DNA of 64,000 bases from Welwitschia mirabilis (taxonomy: Eukaryota; Gnetophyta; Gnetopsida; Welwitschiales): the NCBI GenBank assembly GCA_051453625.1, contig JBOZIK010000001.1, forward strand, positions 63,053,617 through 63,117,616, in the 5' to 3' direction. Below are positions 1 to 10,170 of this stretch, one piece after another. The notes under the pieces were generated by a model, which was not told the DNA's origin, ran no database searches, and worked only from the letters and a program-made list of their open reading frames with translations. The stretch's first letter is position 1. Each line of letters begins with the position of its first letter. A program made the translations under genes and the position numbers.

Positions 1-749
1 ATAGATCCTTAGTTTTTCCTTCTTTTTTTTTTAATAAAAGTATGCTTTAGATTTAAATATTGAATAAAATTTGCTTTACTTACTATTTTCTTTTCATTTT
101 TCTATCTCTGATTTCATTTTCTATTTTTAGTTTTTATTTCTGTTTGTAGTTTTTATCTTCTATTTTCTACAATAATAGTGTATCGTCTCCTCTGTCATTC
201 CCATGATAAGCTAGATGATAGTTAATTTTGTTAAGATTTCTAGCTTTTTGATAAATTTCTGTGTTTTCTGATATTTTTTTGTTTCTCTATCTCTATCGTC
301 CTGTCTATTGTCTAGAAGACGAATAGGAAGACAGTTAATAAAATGTTGATTTTTGTTTTCTATTATTTTGAGAAAATACATTTTTATTTTGACTTGACTG
401 CTTAAGAATTACAAGAAGTTCATGAGCAAAACCATCTAAATTTTTTCTTAGCTTTTTTCTTTGAAATATTATTATGACATTACTTGATCATATTTTAAGC
501 ATGATTTATGTATTTATTTCCATGATTAGTCTGTTGACTTAGGCATTTCAGTGGTAAGATTGGATTCACCTAATCTTAATACATTCACACATTCATAAAC
601 TTTAATTAAAGGAAGATGCTTTATTTTTTATATTTTTCTCAATGGTTAAAAGGTCTTAGATTGTTTAAAAGTCTTTTTTTCTATCTTAATATTACGAATT
701 TTACCTTTATATTTTGGAATGTTTGATCATGTAAAATGTTGTTTTGTTC

Positions 750-756
<7 letters not shown>

Positions 757-824
<68 letters not shown>

Positions 825-1080
825 NNNNNNNNNNNNNNNNNNNNNNNNNNNNNNNNNNNNNNNNNNNNNNNNNNNNNNNNNNNNNNNNNNNNNNNNNNNN
901 NNNNNNNNNNNNNNNNNNNNNNNNNNNNNNNNNNNNNNNNNNNNNNNNNNNNNNNNNNNNNNNNNNNNNNNNNNNNNNNNNNNNNNNNNNNNNNNNNNNN
1001 NNNNNNNNNNNNNNNNNNNNNNNNNNNNNNNNNNNNNNNNNNNNNNNNNNNNNNNNNNNNNNNNNNNNNNNNNNNNNNNN

Positions 1081-1134
<54 letters not shown>

Positions 1135-1152
1135 GTGAGAGTGAGTGAGTGA
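757..1152. repeat. (GA)n microsatellite around an assembly gap
   Basis: Pure GA dinucleotides run from 757 to 824 and from 1081 to 1130, followed by GTGA-type variants to 1152. Bases 825-1080 are N. The true length is unknown. Arg-Glu or Ser-Leu reading frames through it are meaningless. Confidence 0.97.
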
Positions 1153-1864
1153 AATAAAGACCATGATGTTTTATATTTGTGATATCTCAAAAGCATAGTC
1201 ATCATGAAGTCCTACTGCAAGTACAGTAGGGCAAATATTTCTGAGAGGAGCCTTTGCTAGTGTAATATGATAGCTGTGGGAATTTCACTAAGTTGTCAGT
1301 TAGTTATGCTTCACAGGTCCTTACTTCTCTGACTATGGTTGCACTCCTCTCATCATGGATAATAAATTTATATTTAAAATTTGAGGCTTTGGGATCAGTG
1401 GTGTTCTTGGTAGTATCAAAGGATTTCTTATTTTCTAGACTCTTAGTCTTTCCACATGATCATTTCATTTTTTGAGATTTGAGTATTTGTTTTGAGATAA
1501 TGGTAGGAGAGTTCATTTTTGAGCAATTCTTTAGTCTGATCATTCATTGTTTAAAGCATTTTACTCTCACATCGTCATAATCACTACCTTATCGAATGGA
1601 ATTTTTGTACATTAGGTCATGTATTTTTCACATCAAGTGATGTTATAATTTCTTTCATGGGAATCTGCTAAGTTAAAATATTAGATCAGTGACCTATATT
1701 TTGTTTATATTATCTTATATCCATTCTTTTTATTTTCTTTTGTAGTTTGATTCGTTATTTCAAAGTCATTACCATATTTTCTAAGCATATTTTCCCTTGT
1801 TTAAGTTTTTAAAAAATAATAATTTCTTGCTTAGATAAGTGTTTTCTTCAGATTTTTGGTGTTG

Positions 1865-2304
1865 NNNNNNNNNNNNNNNNNNNNNNNNNNNNNNNNNNNN
1901 NNNNNNNNNNNNNNNNNNNNNNNNNNNNNNNNNNNNNNNNNNNNNNNNNNNNNNNNNNNNNNNNNNNNNNNNNNNNNNNNNNNNNNNNNNNNNNNNNNNN
2001 NNNNNNNNNNNNNNNNNNNNNNNNNNNNNNNNNNNNNNNNNNNNNNNNNNNNNNNNNNNNNNNNNNNNNNNNNNNNNNNNNNNNNNNNNNNNNNNNNNNN
2101 NNNNNNNNNNNNNNNNNNNNNNNNNNNNNNNNNNNNNNNNNNNNNNNNNNNNNNNNNNNNNNNNNNNNNNNNNNNNNNNNNNNNNNNNNNNNNNNNNNNN
2201 NNNNNNNNNNNNNNNNNNNNNNNNNNNNNNNNNNNNNNNNNNNNNNNNNNNNNNNNNNNNNNNNNNNNNNNNNNNNNNNNNNNNNNNNNNNNNNNNNNNN
2301 NNNN
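1865..2304. other. assembly gap (440 N)
   Basis: Unsequenced bases inside the E1 post-pol region. Comparison with E3 suggests the missing DNA would belong to the post-pol ORF area. Confidence 0.99.
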
Positions 2305-2708
2305 CAAAATTTTTTTATTATCCACTCCTTTTTTTTTACTCATCAAAATATTTTATAGATCTATATTTTTCAAATCTGATATTACTTAGCTTTGCACTTC
2401 ATTTAGAAATTTATCCTCTTTTACCTACCTTCTTACTCCCATTTACTTTCTTTTCTTTATTTTTCAATATGGGACGTATTACTTTTCCTCTGTGGGGGTG
2501 GTAGAGATCCATTTTCATGGCTCATTTTCAAAGATTTTTAACTTAATTTAGGTCTTTTATGATATAAAATTTTACACATTACGCATTACTTATCATTTAT
2601 CTATGTAATATGTTTTATGAGCCTATTTTATACTTTCAGATTTATCTTCTGAAAAACAAATTGGCTTGCAATTATGGTTTTTTCACCTGGTTTTTATCAG
2701 GGACTGAT

Positions 2709-2728
2709 AAAGAGAAAGTGGAGGGTTA
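2709..2728 (+). promoter_or_regulatory. polypurine tract of element E1
   Basis: A purine run with a single T (AAAGAGAAAGTGGAGGG, 2709-2725) lies three bases before the LTR start TGTTGCACTG. This is the expected position of the plus-strand priming site of an LTR retrotransposon. The corresponding place in E3 and E4 is more eroded. Confidence 0.75.
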
Positions 2729-3797
2729 TGTTGCACTGCCAATTTGTGGTTATTTGATGGATTTTTATGAGTTGTTTTGTAGGACATTTATACAGGTTTA
2801 AGTACAATTATAAGGATTTTAGAAATACAAGAAGAAATCTTAAAAATATGTATTCTTAACTAGATTTGATTTATTAAAGACACATTCTGATGCACAGAGA
2901 TTTGGAAAAGGATTACTGAAAAAAATGCTAGTTTCTCCTCAAGAAAAAGATCAAAGAAGACCTTTGTCTCCTCCATCGTTCACACAATAGGCAAGATGTT
3001 AACTATAGATGTGAACTGCTGAATCACTGCTGAGTCATCATTCTGAGTCATCCTTTATAATGTATTGTCATTCCCATTATTGTTCAGATGATAGTCTGGA
3101 TAACACTGATATGTAACTGACTCTGACAATGATCTTTGGCCATTTCATTCGTTTCATTTATGAGCACGCCTAGCCACACCTACTATTTGTCTTTCTCTAC
3201 TATGAGTTGTTATAAATAAATCCCCCTTTGACTCTCCTTCTTATCTTCATGTTCACCCAACATTCTTGTAACAGGAGATTGAGGGGTTGGAGAATCATCC
3301 TGTAGTTTTAGAGAAACATTTTCTTGGCGTTGGATGATGTTTCCTCTATTGAGATATGACTACTTTGTAATATCGATGTGATGTGATTTCTAATATAAAA
3401 CATTTCTTTTTGTACTTTAATGTATGAATGATATTCTCCCTCATAGATTATGTTACTTGAGATTAAGTGACAGTTTCTGTTATAATATAGGTTATGAGGA
3501 CAACCTTTGTCAAGGTTGTGCTTAGATAGTTTACATGCATTGTTATTTCCTTTTCCTAGATTAGCCTTACACAAGTGTGTTTCATTTCATTTTGATGCAT
3601 TACAAGTTATTTCTATAGGTTAGGTTACATTTTTTATCTCTTGAAAGCAACCCTCTTATTTTCATATTTTTGCCTTCGATGGATTATGACATTTGGGTCA
3701 CTCCCATCTATATTAGTGTGTTGTATTTGTGCTTACTATTTGTGATTAATAGGATTCTACTAAGGACATAAATGTTGCATAAATATGCACTGCAACA
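2729..3797 (+). mobile_element. 3' LTR of Athila-like element E1
   Basis: 1069 bp, starting TGTTGCACTG and ending TGCAACA, with the TG...CA and short inverted ends typical of LTRs. The first ~90 bp and the last ~600 bp are clearly similar to the LTRs at 4490-5734, 31130-32088, 54584-55663 (minus) and 56819-58024 (minus). The middle of U3 (about 2830-3180) does not align well with those copies. It carries two GAGTCATC repeats near 3030-3050 and a TATA-like box at 3211. The presumed R-U5 part includes a conserved stretch around 3268-3300. Confidence 0.85.
3211..3220 (+). promoter_or_regulatory. TATA-like box in the E1 LTR
   Basis: TATAAATAAA lies roughly mid-LTR, where the U3/R boundary of a plant LTR promoter is expected. 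The aligned place in E3 and E4 reads AATAAATAGA, a decayed version. No start site can be read from sequence alone. Confidence 0.5.
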
Positions 3798-4489
3798 ATT
3801 AAGAACACATTCACTTAGAGTCTTTCATTTTGATAAAACTTGGTTGAAAAAATGGAATTTACCTTCACATGTGATCTTTAAGTAAAAAGCCTTTAATAAG
3901 GATAATATTTGTCTTAATTAGGCTAATGAACTAATAACCTTCTATAGCACATAAAGATAACTATGGAAAGGTGAAAAAAGAAAACAACATATTTCTTCTT
4001 CAAAAGAACCTAACATTAATCACTTAGTTGGTTTTAGTTAACTACATCCAAGCTATGGACTCTTGTTGAAATGTAGTTCTAACAATTTAATTATGACATG
4101 TTTAACTACATCAAGGCTAGAAACACTTACTGTAATGCAACATTGATTTCTGCATAAGATAACATACTTAAATCTATTGGAAAAAAAATGTCATAATACT
4201 AGATGCTTAATGTGATTTAAAGGCATAACACTAAGGGCATATGCAAAGGTAGAAATAGAAAATAAAGAAAGAAAAGGTAGAAATCAGAGGCTTTATGTAA
4301 ACCATTGTCTTTTAACTTTCATACTTAGGATTTGCATTGCTTTCTTAAATTCATGCAAGTTTCTTAATTAAAACTTTACTTGGTTGATACCCTGATCCGC
4401 TAAAAATACAAAAATATAATGAAGGATTGATAACTTAGAATAGTTTGCTCATTTTTTTCATTGGTTTCTAGTTTCACTCCATTGACACA
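3798..4489. other. spacer between E1 and E2, nothing recognised
   Basis: 692 bp of AT-rich DNA between the end of the E1 LTR and the start of the E2 LTR. The only structure noticed is a short direct repeat of TTAACTACATC near 4038 and 4101. No coding frame or RNA motif is visible. Confidence 0.6.
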
Positions 4490-5734
4490 TGTTGTGATTC
4501 CAAATTATGTGTATTTGATAGGGTATTTTAAGTAGTTTTATAGGACATTAGATAGGTTGATACTGAGTTTCGATGATAATGGAGAGGTAAGGCAAATATC
4601 ACAAAAACATGCAATCTTCATTACATTTAACAACATTTAAAGCAAATTACAATACTTCCTATCTAAGGAAGTAATCCTATAATTAAAGAAGCTAATCTAA
4701 TACAAGAAACATCTTTATAAAGTCCATCATTCACCTCATCATCTGGATGATTGTATGAATGACAAAAGTACTTATGCTAATAAGGATGCTTACTAAACTA
4801 ATCTAGCAGCTAATGTGGAACCTATATGATGTGGCATTATCTCCTGAAATGTCTGAATGATTAATAGGATGATACCTAAAAATAACACTATACTAAACTT
4901 CACCAAACTTTTGCCATATGTCTTATGCAACTTTGCATGGCTATTAGGGATTTAATGCATCTGTTAGTATTTGTTATTTTTAGAGTCTATTATTGTAGTA
5001 AACACAATACATCCTTCATCGTTAAATATAATTTTATCTTCTTTGGCACTAAAAATTCTTGTGACAGGAGATCGAAGGGCAAGAGATCCATACATTTTTG
5101 TTGTAGTGAGACATCTTCCTTAGTTTTGGGCTATGTATCCTTCATTGAGGTCTCTATGACATGAATGTTGAATCGACTTAATCAAAACTCTGTTTTTATT
5201 TTTATATCATTTGTTATGTACATCTCCTTTATGTTTATGTTACTCTTGATTCTGTGATAGCTTCATCTGTGATATAAATCATGAGGGAAATCTTTCTTAA
5301 GTTGATATTGTTAGTTTAGATACATTAAATTTCATTTTCTAAATGAATTTTGCATTGTTTTTATATTCTATTTGATGCACCTGATAGCTTAGGTTGGTCT
5401 TAGTATAGTGATGACTTTCTTTAATAGGTCTAACTTTTACAGGGCTAATCTCCATAACAGGTTGATTGAGTAATCAAATAGATATTACATTTATAATAGA
5501 ATTTGCATCTCATTTGCATAGTATATTTATTTATATTGTTATTATTCTACATAGATATTACATGATTATTTCATTTTGAAATCAATTCTCTTTCTTCTTG
5601 CTTATGCCTTTGATGGAATTATGAAATTTGGGTTACTTATATTTATATTAGTGTGTTGTGTTACGAAAATATATTTTTGTGATTTTCAAGATTTGTTTGA
5701 GGATGTAACATTTGCATAAATATGCATTACAACA
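4490..5734 (+). mobile_element. 5' LTR of Athila-like element E2
   Basis: 1245 bp, from TGTTGTGATT to TTACAACA, collinear with the other four LTRs. It is a 5' LTR because a primer-binding site follows three bases after its end and a gag reading frame follows that. U3 includes TCATCTGGATGA near 4738, one of the family's palindrome-like motifs. The R-U5 part contains the conserved segment around 5064-5090, also seen at 31400. A small frame inside the LTR (4925-5164) has no family features and is not called as a gene. Confidence 0.9.
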
Positions 5735-5737
5735 TCT

Positions 5738-5755
5738 TGGCACCATTATTAAGGA
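5738..5755 (+). promoter_or_regulatory. decayed tRNA-Asp primer-binding site of E2
   Basis: TGGCACCATTATTAAGGA starts three bases after the LTR. The complement of the 3' end of plant tRNA-Asp is TGGCGCCGTTGCCGGGGA. The two agree at 11 of 18 positions, and all seven differences are G-to-A or C-to-T transitions. Use of tRNA-Asp fits the Athila lineage. The tRNA sequence is from general knowledge, not from the window. Confidence 0.75.
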
Positions 5756-6396
5756 AGTTTGAGGATTGTCATTACTCAAATAAGTAGTTTGAATTTCAGT
5801 TCAGGTATGTCTTTATAGTCATCTTGTATCTTTATAATAGAAATGTAGGTTTTTCTTTATGCATTTTTTAATTTACATTATGAAAATAATGCCCTGTCAT
5901 TCCCCTAGTCATCTAAAAGATGTGTGATGATGATGACCTATGAAACTTAGATTTTTTCTTTTCATATGAACTAGGGTTTTATTATCGTTCCTTCTATTAT
6001 TCAGATAATTTAGAAAACAACTGTCAATTTTCATTATATACTATTTCATGATTCTATTTTTTTATGTTTTTATTTTTTAAGTTTTTGTATCTTTTATCAT
6101 CTAGGTACATCATCTAGACAACCACATATATGACATTTATTCAAATCGAACTAAGCATGTTGGGGCATGGTAAACTTAGGTAAAAAGACAAAGTATCAGA
6201 GATAGCACTATTGATTAAAGAAAACATCCAAGAAGGTGTGATTGATTATGAAATAAACCTAGGTACGGACACCTCAAGTATGCAAAATATTTTAAGAATT
6301 GAGAAAGAAGATTTTTATATATTTATTATTTTTTAATTTGATTTTTCTAAAGAAATTTTTTTGAAAGAAAGTTTAGAAGAAAATAGTTTTATTGCA
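5756..6396 (+). other. E2 leader between PBS and gag
   Basis: About 640 bp of noncoding leader. It contains TGTCATTCCC followed by TCATCTAAAAGATG near 5895-5925 and CATCATCTAGACAA near 6105, both related to the palindromic motif that recurs in this family. Confidence 0.55.
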
Positions 6397-6565
6397 ATGT
6401 CAAGTTCTACACAACAACAAAAATAAGTGATTTCTTCTAATGTCCCTATCATGACTGAAACTTCTATTACCTTGGTAAATCCAAATTCTAATGTCACTCT
6501 TAAAGAACTAATTGCAAATAAAAAGTATGAAATCCAAAATCCTTTTGACCTACCTCTTGGTGATG

Positions 6566-7211
6566 NNNNNNNNNNNNNNNNNNNNNNNNNNNNNNNNNNN
6601 NNNNNNNNNNNNNNNNNNNNNNNNNNNNNNNNNNNNNNNNNNNNNNNNNNNNNNNNNNNNNNNNNNNNNNNNNNNNNNNNNNNNNNNNNNNNNNNNNNNN
6701 NNNNNNNNNNNNNNNNNNNNNNNNNNNNNNNNNNNNNNNNNNNNNNNNNNNNNNNNNNNNNNNNNNNNNNNNNNNNNNNNNNNNNNNNNNNNNNNNNNNN
6801 NNNNNNNNNNNNNNNNNNNNNNNNNNNNNNNNNNNNNNNNNNNNNNNNNNNNNNNNNNNNNNNNNNNNNNNNNNNNNNNNNNNNNNNNNNNNNNNNNNNN
6901 NNNNNNNNNNNNNNNNNNNNNNNNNNNNNNNNNNNNNNNNNNNNNNNNNNNNNNNNNNNNNNNNNNNNNNNNNNNNNNNNNNNNNNNNNNNNNNNNNNNN
7001 NNNNNNNNNNNNNNNNNNNNNNNNNNNNNNNNNNNNNNNNNNNNNNNNNNNNNNNNNNNNNNNNNNNNNNNNNNNNNNNNNNNNNNNNNNNNNNNNNNNN
7101 NNNNNNNNNNNNNNNNNNNNNNNNNNNNNNNNNNNNNNNNNNNNNNNNNNNNNNNNNNNNNNNNNNNNNNNNNNNNNNNNNNNNNNNNNNNNNNNNNNNN
7201 NNNNNNNNNNN
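6566..7211. other. assembly gap (646 N) inside gag
   Basis: Unsequenced bases within the E2 gag. Any frame drawn across it is only as good as the gap length. Confidence 0.99.
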
Positions 7212-7940
7212 AAAAAACATTGAACCAAGTTTAAGAAGCCTTTATAAAAAGGTTTATGAGTGAAACAATAATAAGAAAAAGAAAGAAAAAGGTAAAAAAT
7301 TTCCAATAATAACCTAATGAAGATTATTCCTTTACTTATGAATGATTTTTTATTATAATACATTCTAATCTTATAGATGCGTTCACTTAAGAAGAATTAG
7401 TAGATTATTTTTATAGTGGACTGAATAGCCAAATCAAACAACTTGTATATTTTTTATGTAGTGGAAATTTAATGAATCTCACATTAGAAAATGCATGGAT
7501 ATTATTTGAAGGATTAGAGGAAGTAAGTCAAACATGGCTAAACAAACACCTAAATAAAATCATACTATAGGCCAAATCATAAAAGATTTTAAAGAATTGA
7601 AATAAGAAAAAAAGGAAGTGAAAAAAAAAAAAAAACCAAAAATGTCATTAAGGATTTCACAACAACATTAGAAAAATACACTCAAATGATTTTAGATGCA
7701 AAAGTGGCATCTAGGAAGAGTGTGGTTCGAACTTGTGATGTGTGTGAAGACAACTATCATGTGACTAAAGAATGTCCTTTATTATCAACTTATAAATAGA
7801 AAATTTATGAAGAGGTATGTGCATTTAATCAAAAGTTTTCAAACTTTATAACCCAAAATCAAAACCAAAATTAAAACCAATTTCAACCTAGGATAAATGG
7901 ATAACATAATTTTTAATCCTTTAAAAAGAAATTTAAAAAC

Positions 7941-7943
7941 TTT
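7941..7943. repeat. left 3-bp target-site duplication of the CACTA element
   Basis: TTT precedes the terminal CACTA, and TTT follows the right terminus at 29700-29702. CACTA elements duplicate 3 bp. With one copy removed, the gag frame runs straight through. Confidence 0.7.
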
Positions 7944-8190
7944 CACTATAAGAAATAGAGGCGTTTAAGGCATTTATTTAAATAAATGCCTTGATTATAG
8001 GGCATTTTAAGGCATTTATTAAAAGTATAATTTTTTAAAGCTTTTTCTAAATAAAAGCCTTAAAAGCCTATGTCAAATGTTTTTTAGGAATTTATAAATC
8101 AATGCCTTAAATGTTTTTGATCTTTTAAGGCACTTAATTGAATAAAAACCTTAAAAGGTATTGGCTTTTAAGGCATTTAATAAGATTAAC
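7944..8190 (+). repeat. left TIR and subterminal repeats of the CACTA element
   Basis: The terminal repeat is followed by eight or more AAGGC(A)TTT or AAAGCCTT motifs on both strands. A perfect 26-bp palindrome at 7967-7992, centred on TTTAAA, has two AAGGCATTT motifs as its arms. Confidence 0.8.
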
Positions 8191-10131
8191 ATCATAAAAT
8201 CTAAGATCAATAAAAAAATAAAGTCATGCATGGGTTATCAATAATAAGCCTAATTCATAATTACATGAACGTTTCATGTTAATCTTCAATTCATGTAGTT
8301 CTCATCCAAAACTAGTAGCATACTAGTATCGACCATTCTCTGCCTGCTTTCATCACTTCTCGGTTATCGGCTAGCGTTCTTTACCTGCTTTCACTTTAAA
8401 CTTTAGTAATGCATTCCCTAGCTATCAGCTAGCATTCTGTGCCTACTTTCACTACTTCCTAATGAGTTATCCCTTCTTATTCTATCATAAGATATAATAA
8501 AAAGAGAATGCAGGCTACTTTGCCTTAAATGTTATGGAAAGATAGCACAGACTACTTTGAATCAGCTTGGCATTTTAGGTATTTTTTGTGACTTACTGAC
8601 AGTGTGGAAATTTACTATTTTGCTATTTTGCCTTTTTGAAAAATGTATTGATGTCTCTGTTTTGCTATTTTCTAAACAATCAACAACTAAGAAATTACTC
8701 TATCCTTCTGGTCACGAGCTTTATAGATTTAGTTTTAGGAAATGTTCAAACTGGCATTGTTTTTTAGGTTATGGTTATGTATGAAATTTATACTCAATGT
8801 TATTCAGTTAGTATTGGGTTGCTAGTAAATGCACTTGGCTTATGAAAAATTTGATAATGTTATTCAAACCTAGAGGCATGCAATTACTATGATAAAATGT
8901 GTCATTTATGCTTTTTGTTAGGACTTAATAGCAATTAGAATACCAACAAATGCTAAACTTTAGCATCTATTTTCTATCTATATGTATTGTAATAATAGTA
9001 GGACAAGGATTTAAAAACCAATAATATCAAAAATAAGTATTTCAATTACTTTTTATCTAATCCTTTTTTCCATAATTTTTAGTTTCTGATATGAATACTG
9101 TATTATATTTTTGAATACTATATTATAGTTTGTTGGCTCGTAATTAAAATAAACACTTTGTTGTCATTGCTCATTTGATTTTTGGAGGTTACTCTTTTTT
9201 TATTTGGTTTTATTATGTCTATGGTAGAGGATAGTACATGGTTTCATGATGATGGCATTGCATTTATCTCTTCTTTACTATTGCTTCTTGGCATGCTTAC
9301 ATTAATTAGCTCTGTTAAACTATGTATTTTAGATAGTGTGGTTGCCTTTGGCTTAGGTATATTATTTTTTCTTCTCTTATTCTTTTATAGTGAGGTTCCA
9401 TAATGCATTTACTGATATGTCTTTTCGACTCTATCAGATTCCTATTTATATTGGCATAAAAGTGGAAAGAACTCAACTATTATTACATGTTTTTATAGTT
9501 TATAATGTTAAATATGGTTAGCTAGATCATGCTTGAGTGAGATATGGTAATGAGAATGCCATAATATTTGCCTTAGATTTTGCATTGAACCTTATAGTAG
9601 TTGTTTAAATTTTAGTTTAGCATTACAAAGCAGAGTCTATTAGATTAGATTTTATAATGGGATCTTAAGGTACTTTATATTTCTATTGATTAGATTATTT
9701 GTTTGGTGTCATCTCCATGTAAGTAAGAGGTTGTCAACATAATAGTATACATTAAATAAAAGTAAACTAATTTCTCATCAGACATGCTTAACAATCGACA
9801 ATTTTATAAAAAGATGTAAGTGAAATAGGGTAATATTAAAATAGAGAGGAAAAAAATTAATAGAAAAGCAAAAAAGATTTATTGAATAAGTAATGTCTTC
9901 ATATCACTCAGATGAAACTATTTAGGATTTTATAACCACTCTAGTTATATTGTTTTTTCATTATTAGTATCATGTGTAAAATAACCTTTTAGTCTAGCTT
10001 AGCAACAACTAGAGATAATGGATGTCAAACTCAAAACTTTAGTTCATTATTAATGTTAAGACTAAATCTCATTTTACAATATTAAGGCTATATCTTTAAT
10101 AATGCTTTGCCTATCCTTTTACTAAGGAAAT

Positions 10132-10170
10132 GATTGGTATCATGGTAAAATAGCCTTAATGATACCAATC
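10132..10170. repeat. hairpin with GATTGGTATCAT arms
   Basis: GATTGGTATCAT (10132-10143) and its exact reverse complement (10159-10170) are separated by 15 bp. It resembles the hairpin at 12642. A single arm-like TTAGTATCATGTG occurs near 9965. Confidence 0.7.

Larger units (their letters stand above)
1..2728 (+). mobile_element. Athila-like element E1, post-pol internal region (3' part, decayed)
   Basis: Noncoding sequence upstream of an LTR. From about 440 onward it matches, in order, the reverse complement of the region downstream of pol in the minus-strand element E3: 541-600 pairs with about 61800-61865, 1290-1345 with about 61470-61530, 1385-1450 with about 61390-61450, and 1500-1530 with about 61310-61335. 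The stretch at 2640-2728 matches E3 next to its LTR. I therefore read 1-2728 as the tail of an element whose coding part lies left of the window. Bases 1-430 have no clear counterpart in E3 but carry TCTAGA-centred motifs near 210 and 315. A GA microsatellite and a 440-base gap interrupt the region. No ORF here is credible; those spanning the GA tract are artefacts. Confidence 0.7.
6397..7943 (+). pseudogene. gag: Athila-type gag of E2, first part, split by a CACTA insertion
   Basis: Capsid-nucleocapsid gene of a Ty3/gypsy retrotransposon, broken. The likely start is the ATG at 6397; codon 10 is already TAA where CAA is expected. Before the gap the frame reads a short Ser/Thr/Asn-rich N-terminus ending NPFDLPLGD. 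After the 646-base gap there are Athila gag blocks: EAFIKRFMSE, then FYSGLNSQIKQL with downstream LENAW near 7400-7500, then a lysine-rich linker. A perfect CX2CX4HX4C zinc knuckle lies at 7734-7775 (CDVCEDNYHVTKEC). Downstream is an Asn/Gln-rich tail. Many in-frame stops sit at former Gln or Arg codons. The frame stops at the CACTA terminus at 7944 and continues, in the same frame, at 29700. Confidence 0.85.

Noticed and set aside
719-1205. Arg-Glu, Ser-Leu and similar long frames on both strands
   Set aside because: They are translations of the GA microsatellite and N bases.
4925-5164. 79-codon frame as a gene
   Set aside because: It lies wholly within the E2 LTR and is not open in the other LTR copies.
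9182-9403. Hydrophobic 73-codon frame as a small membrane protein
   Set aside because: T-rich DNA gives hydrophobic residues by chance; there is no conserved neighbour, motif or second copy.
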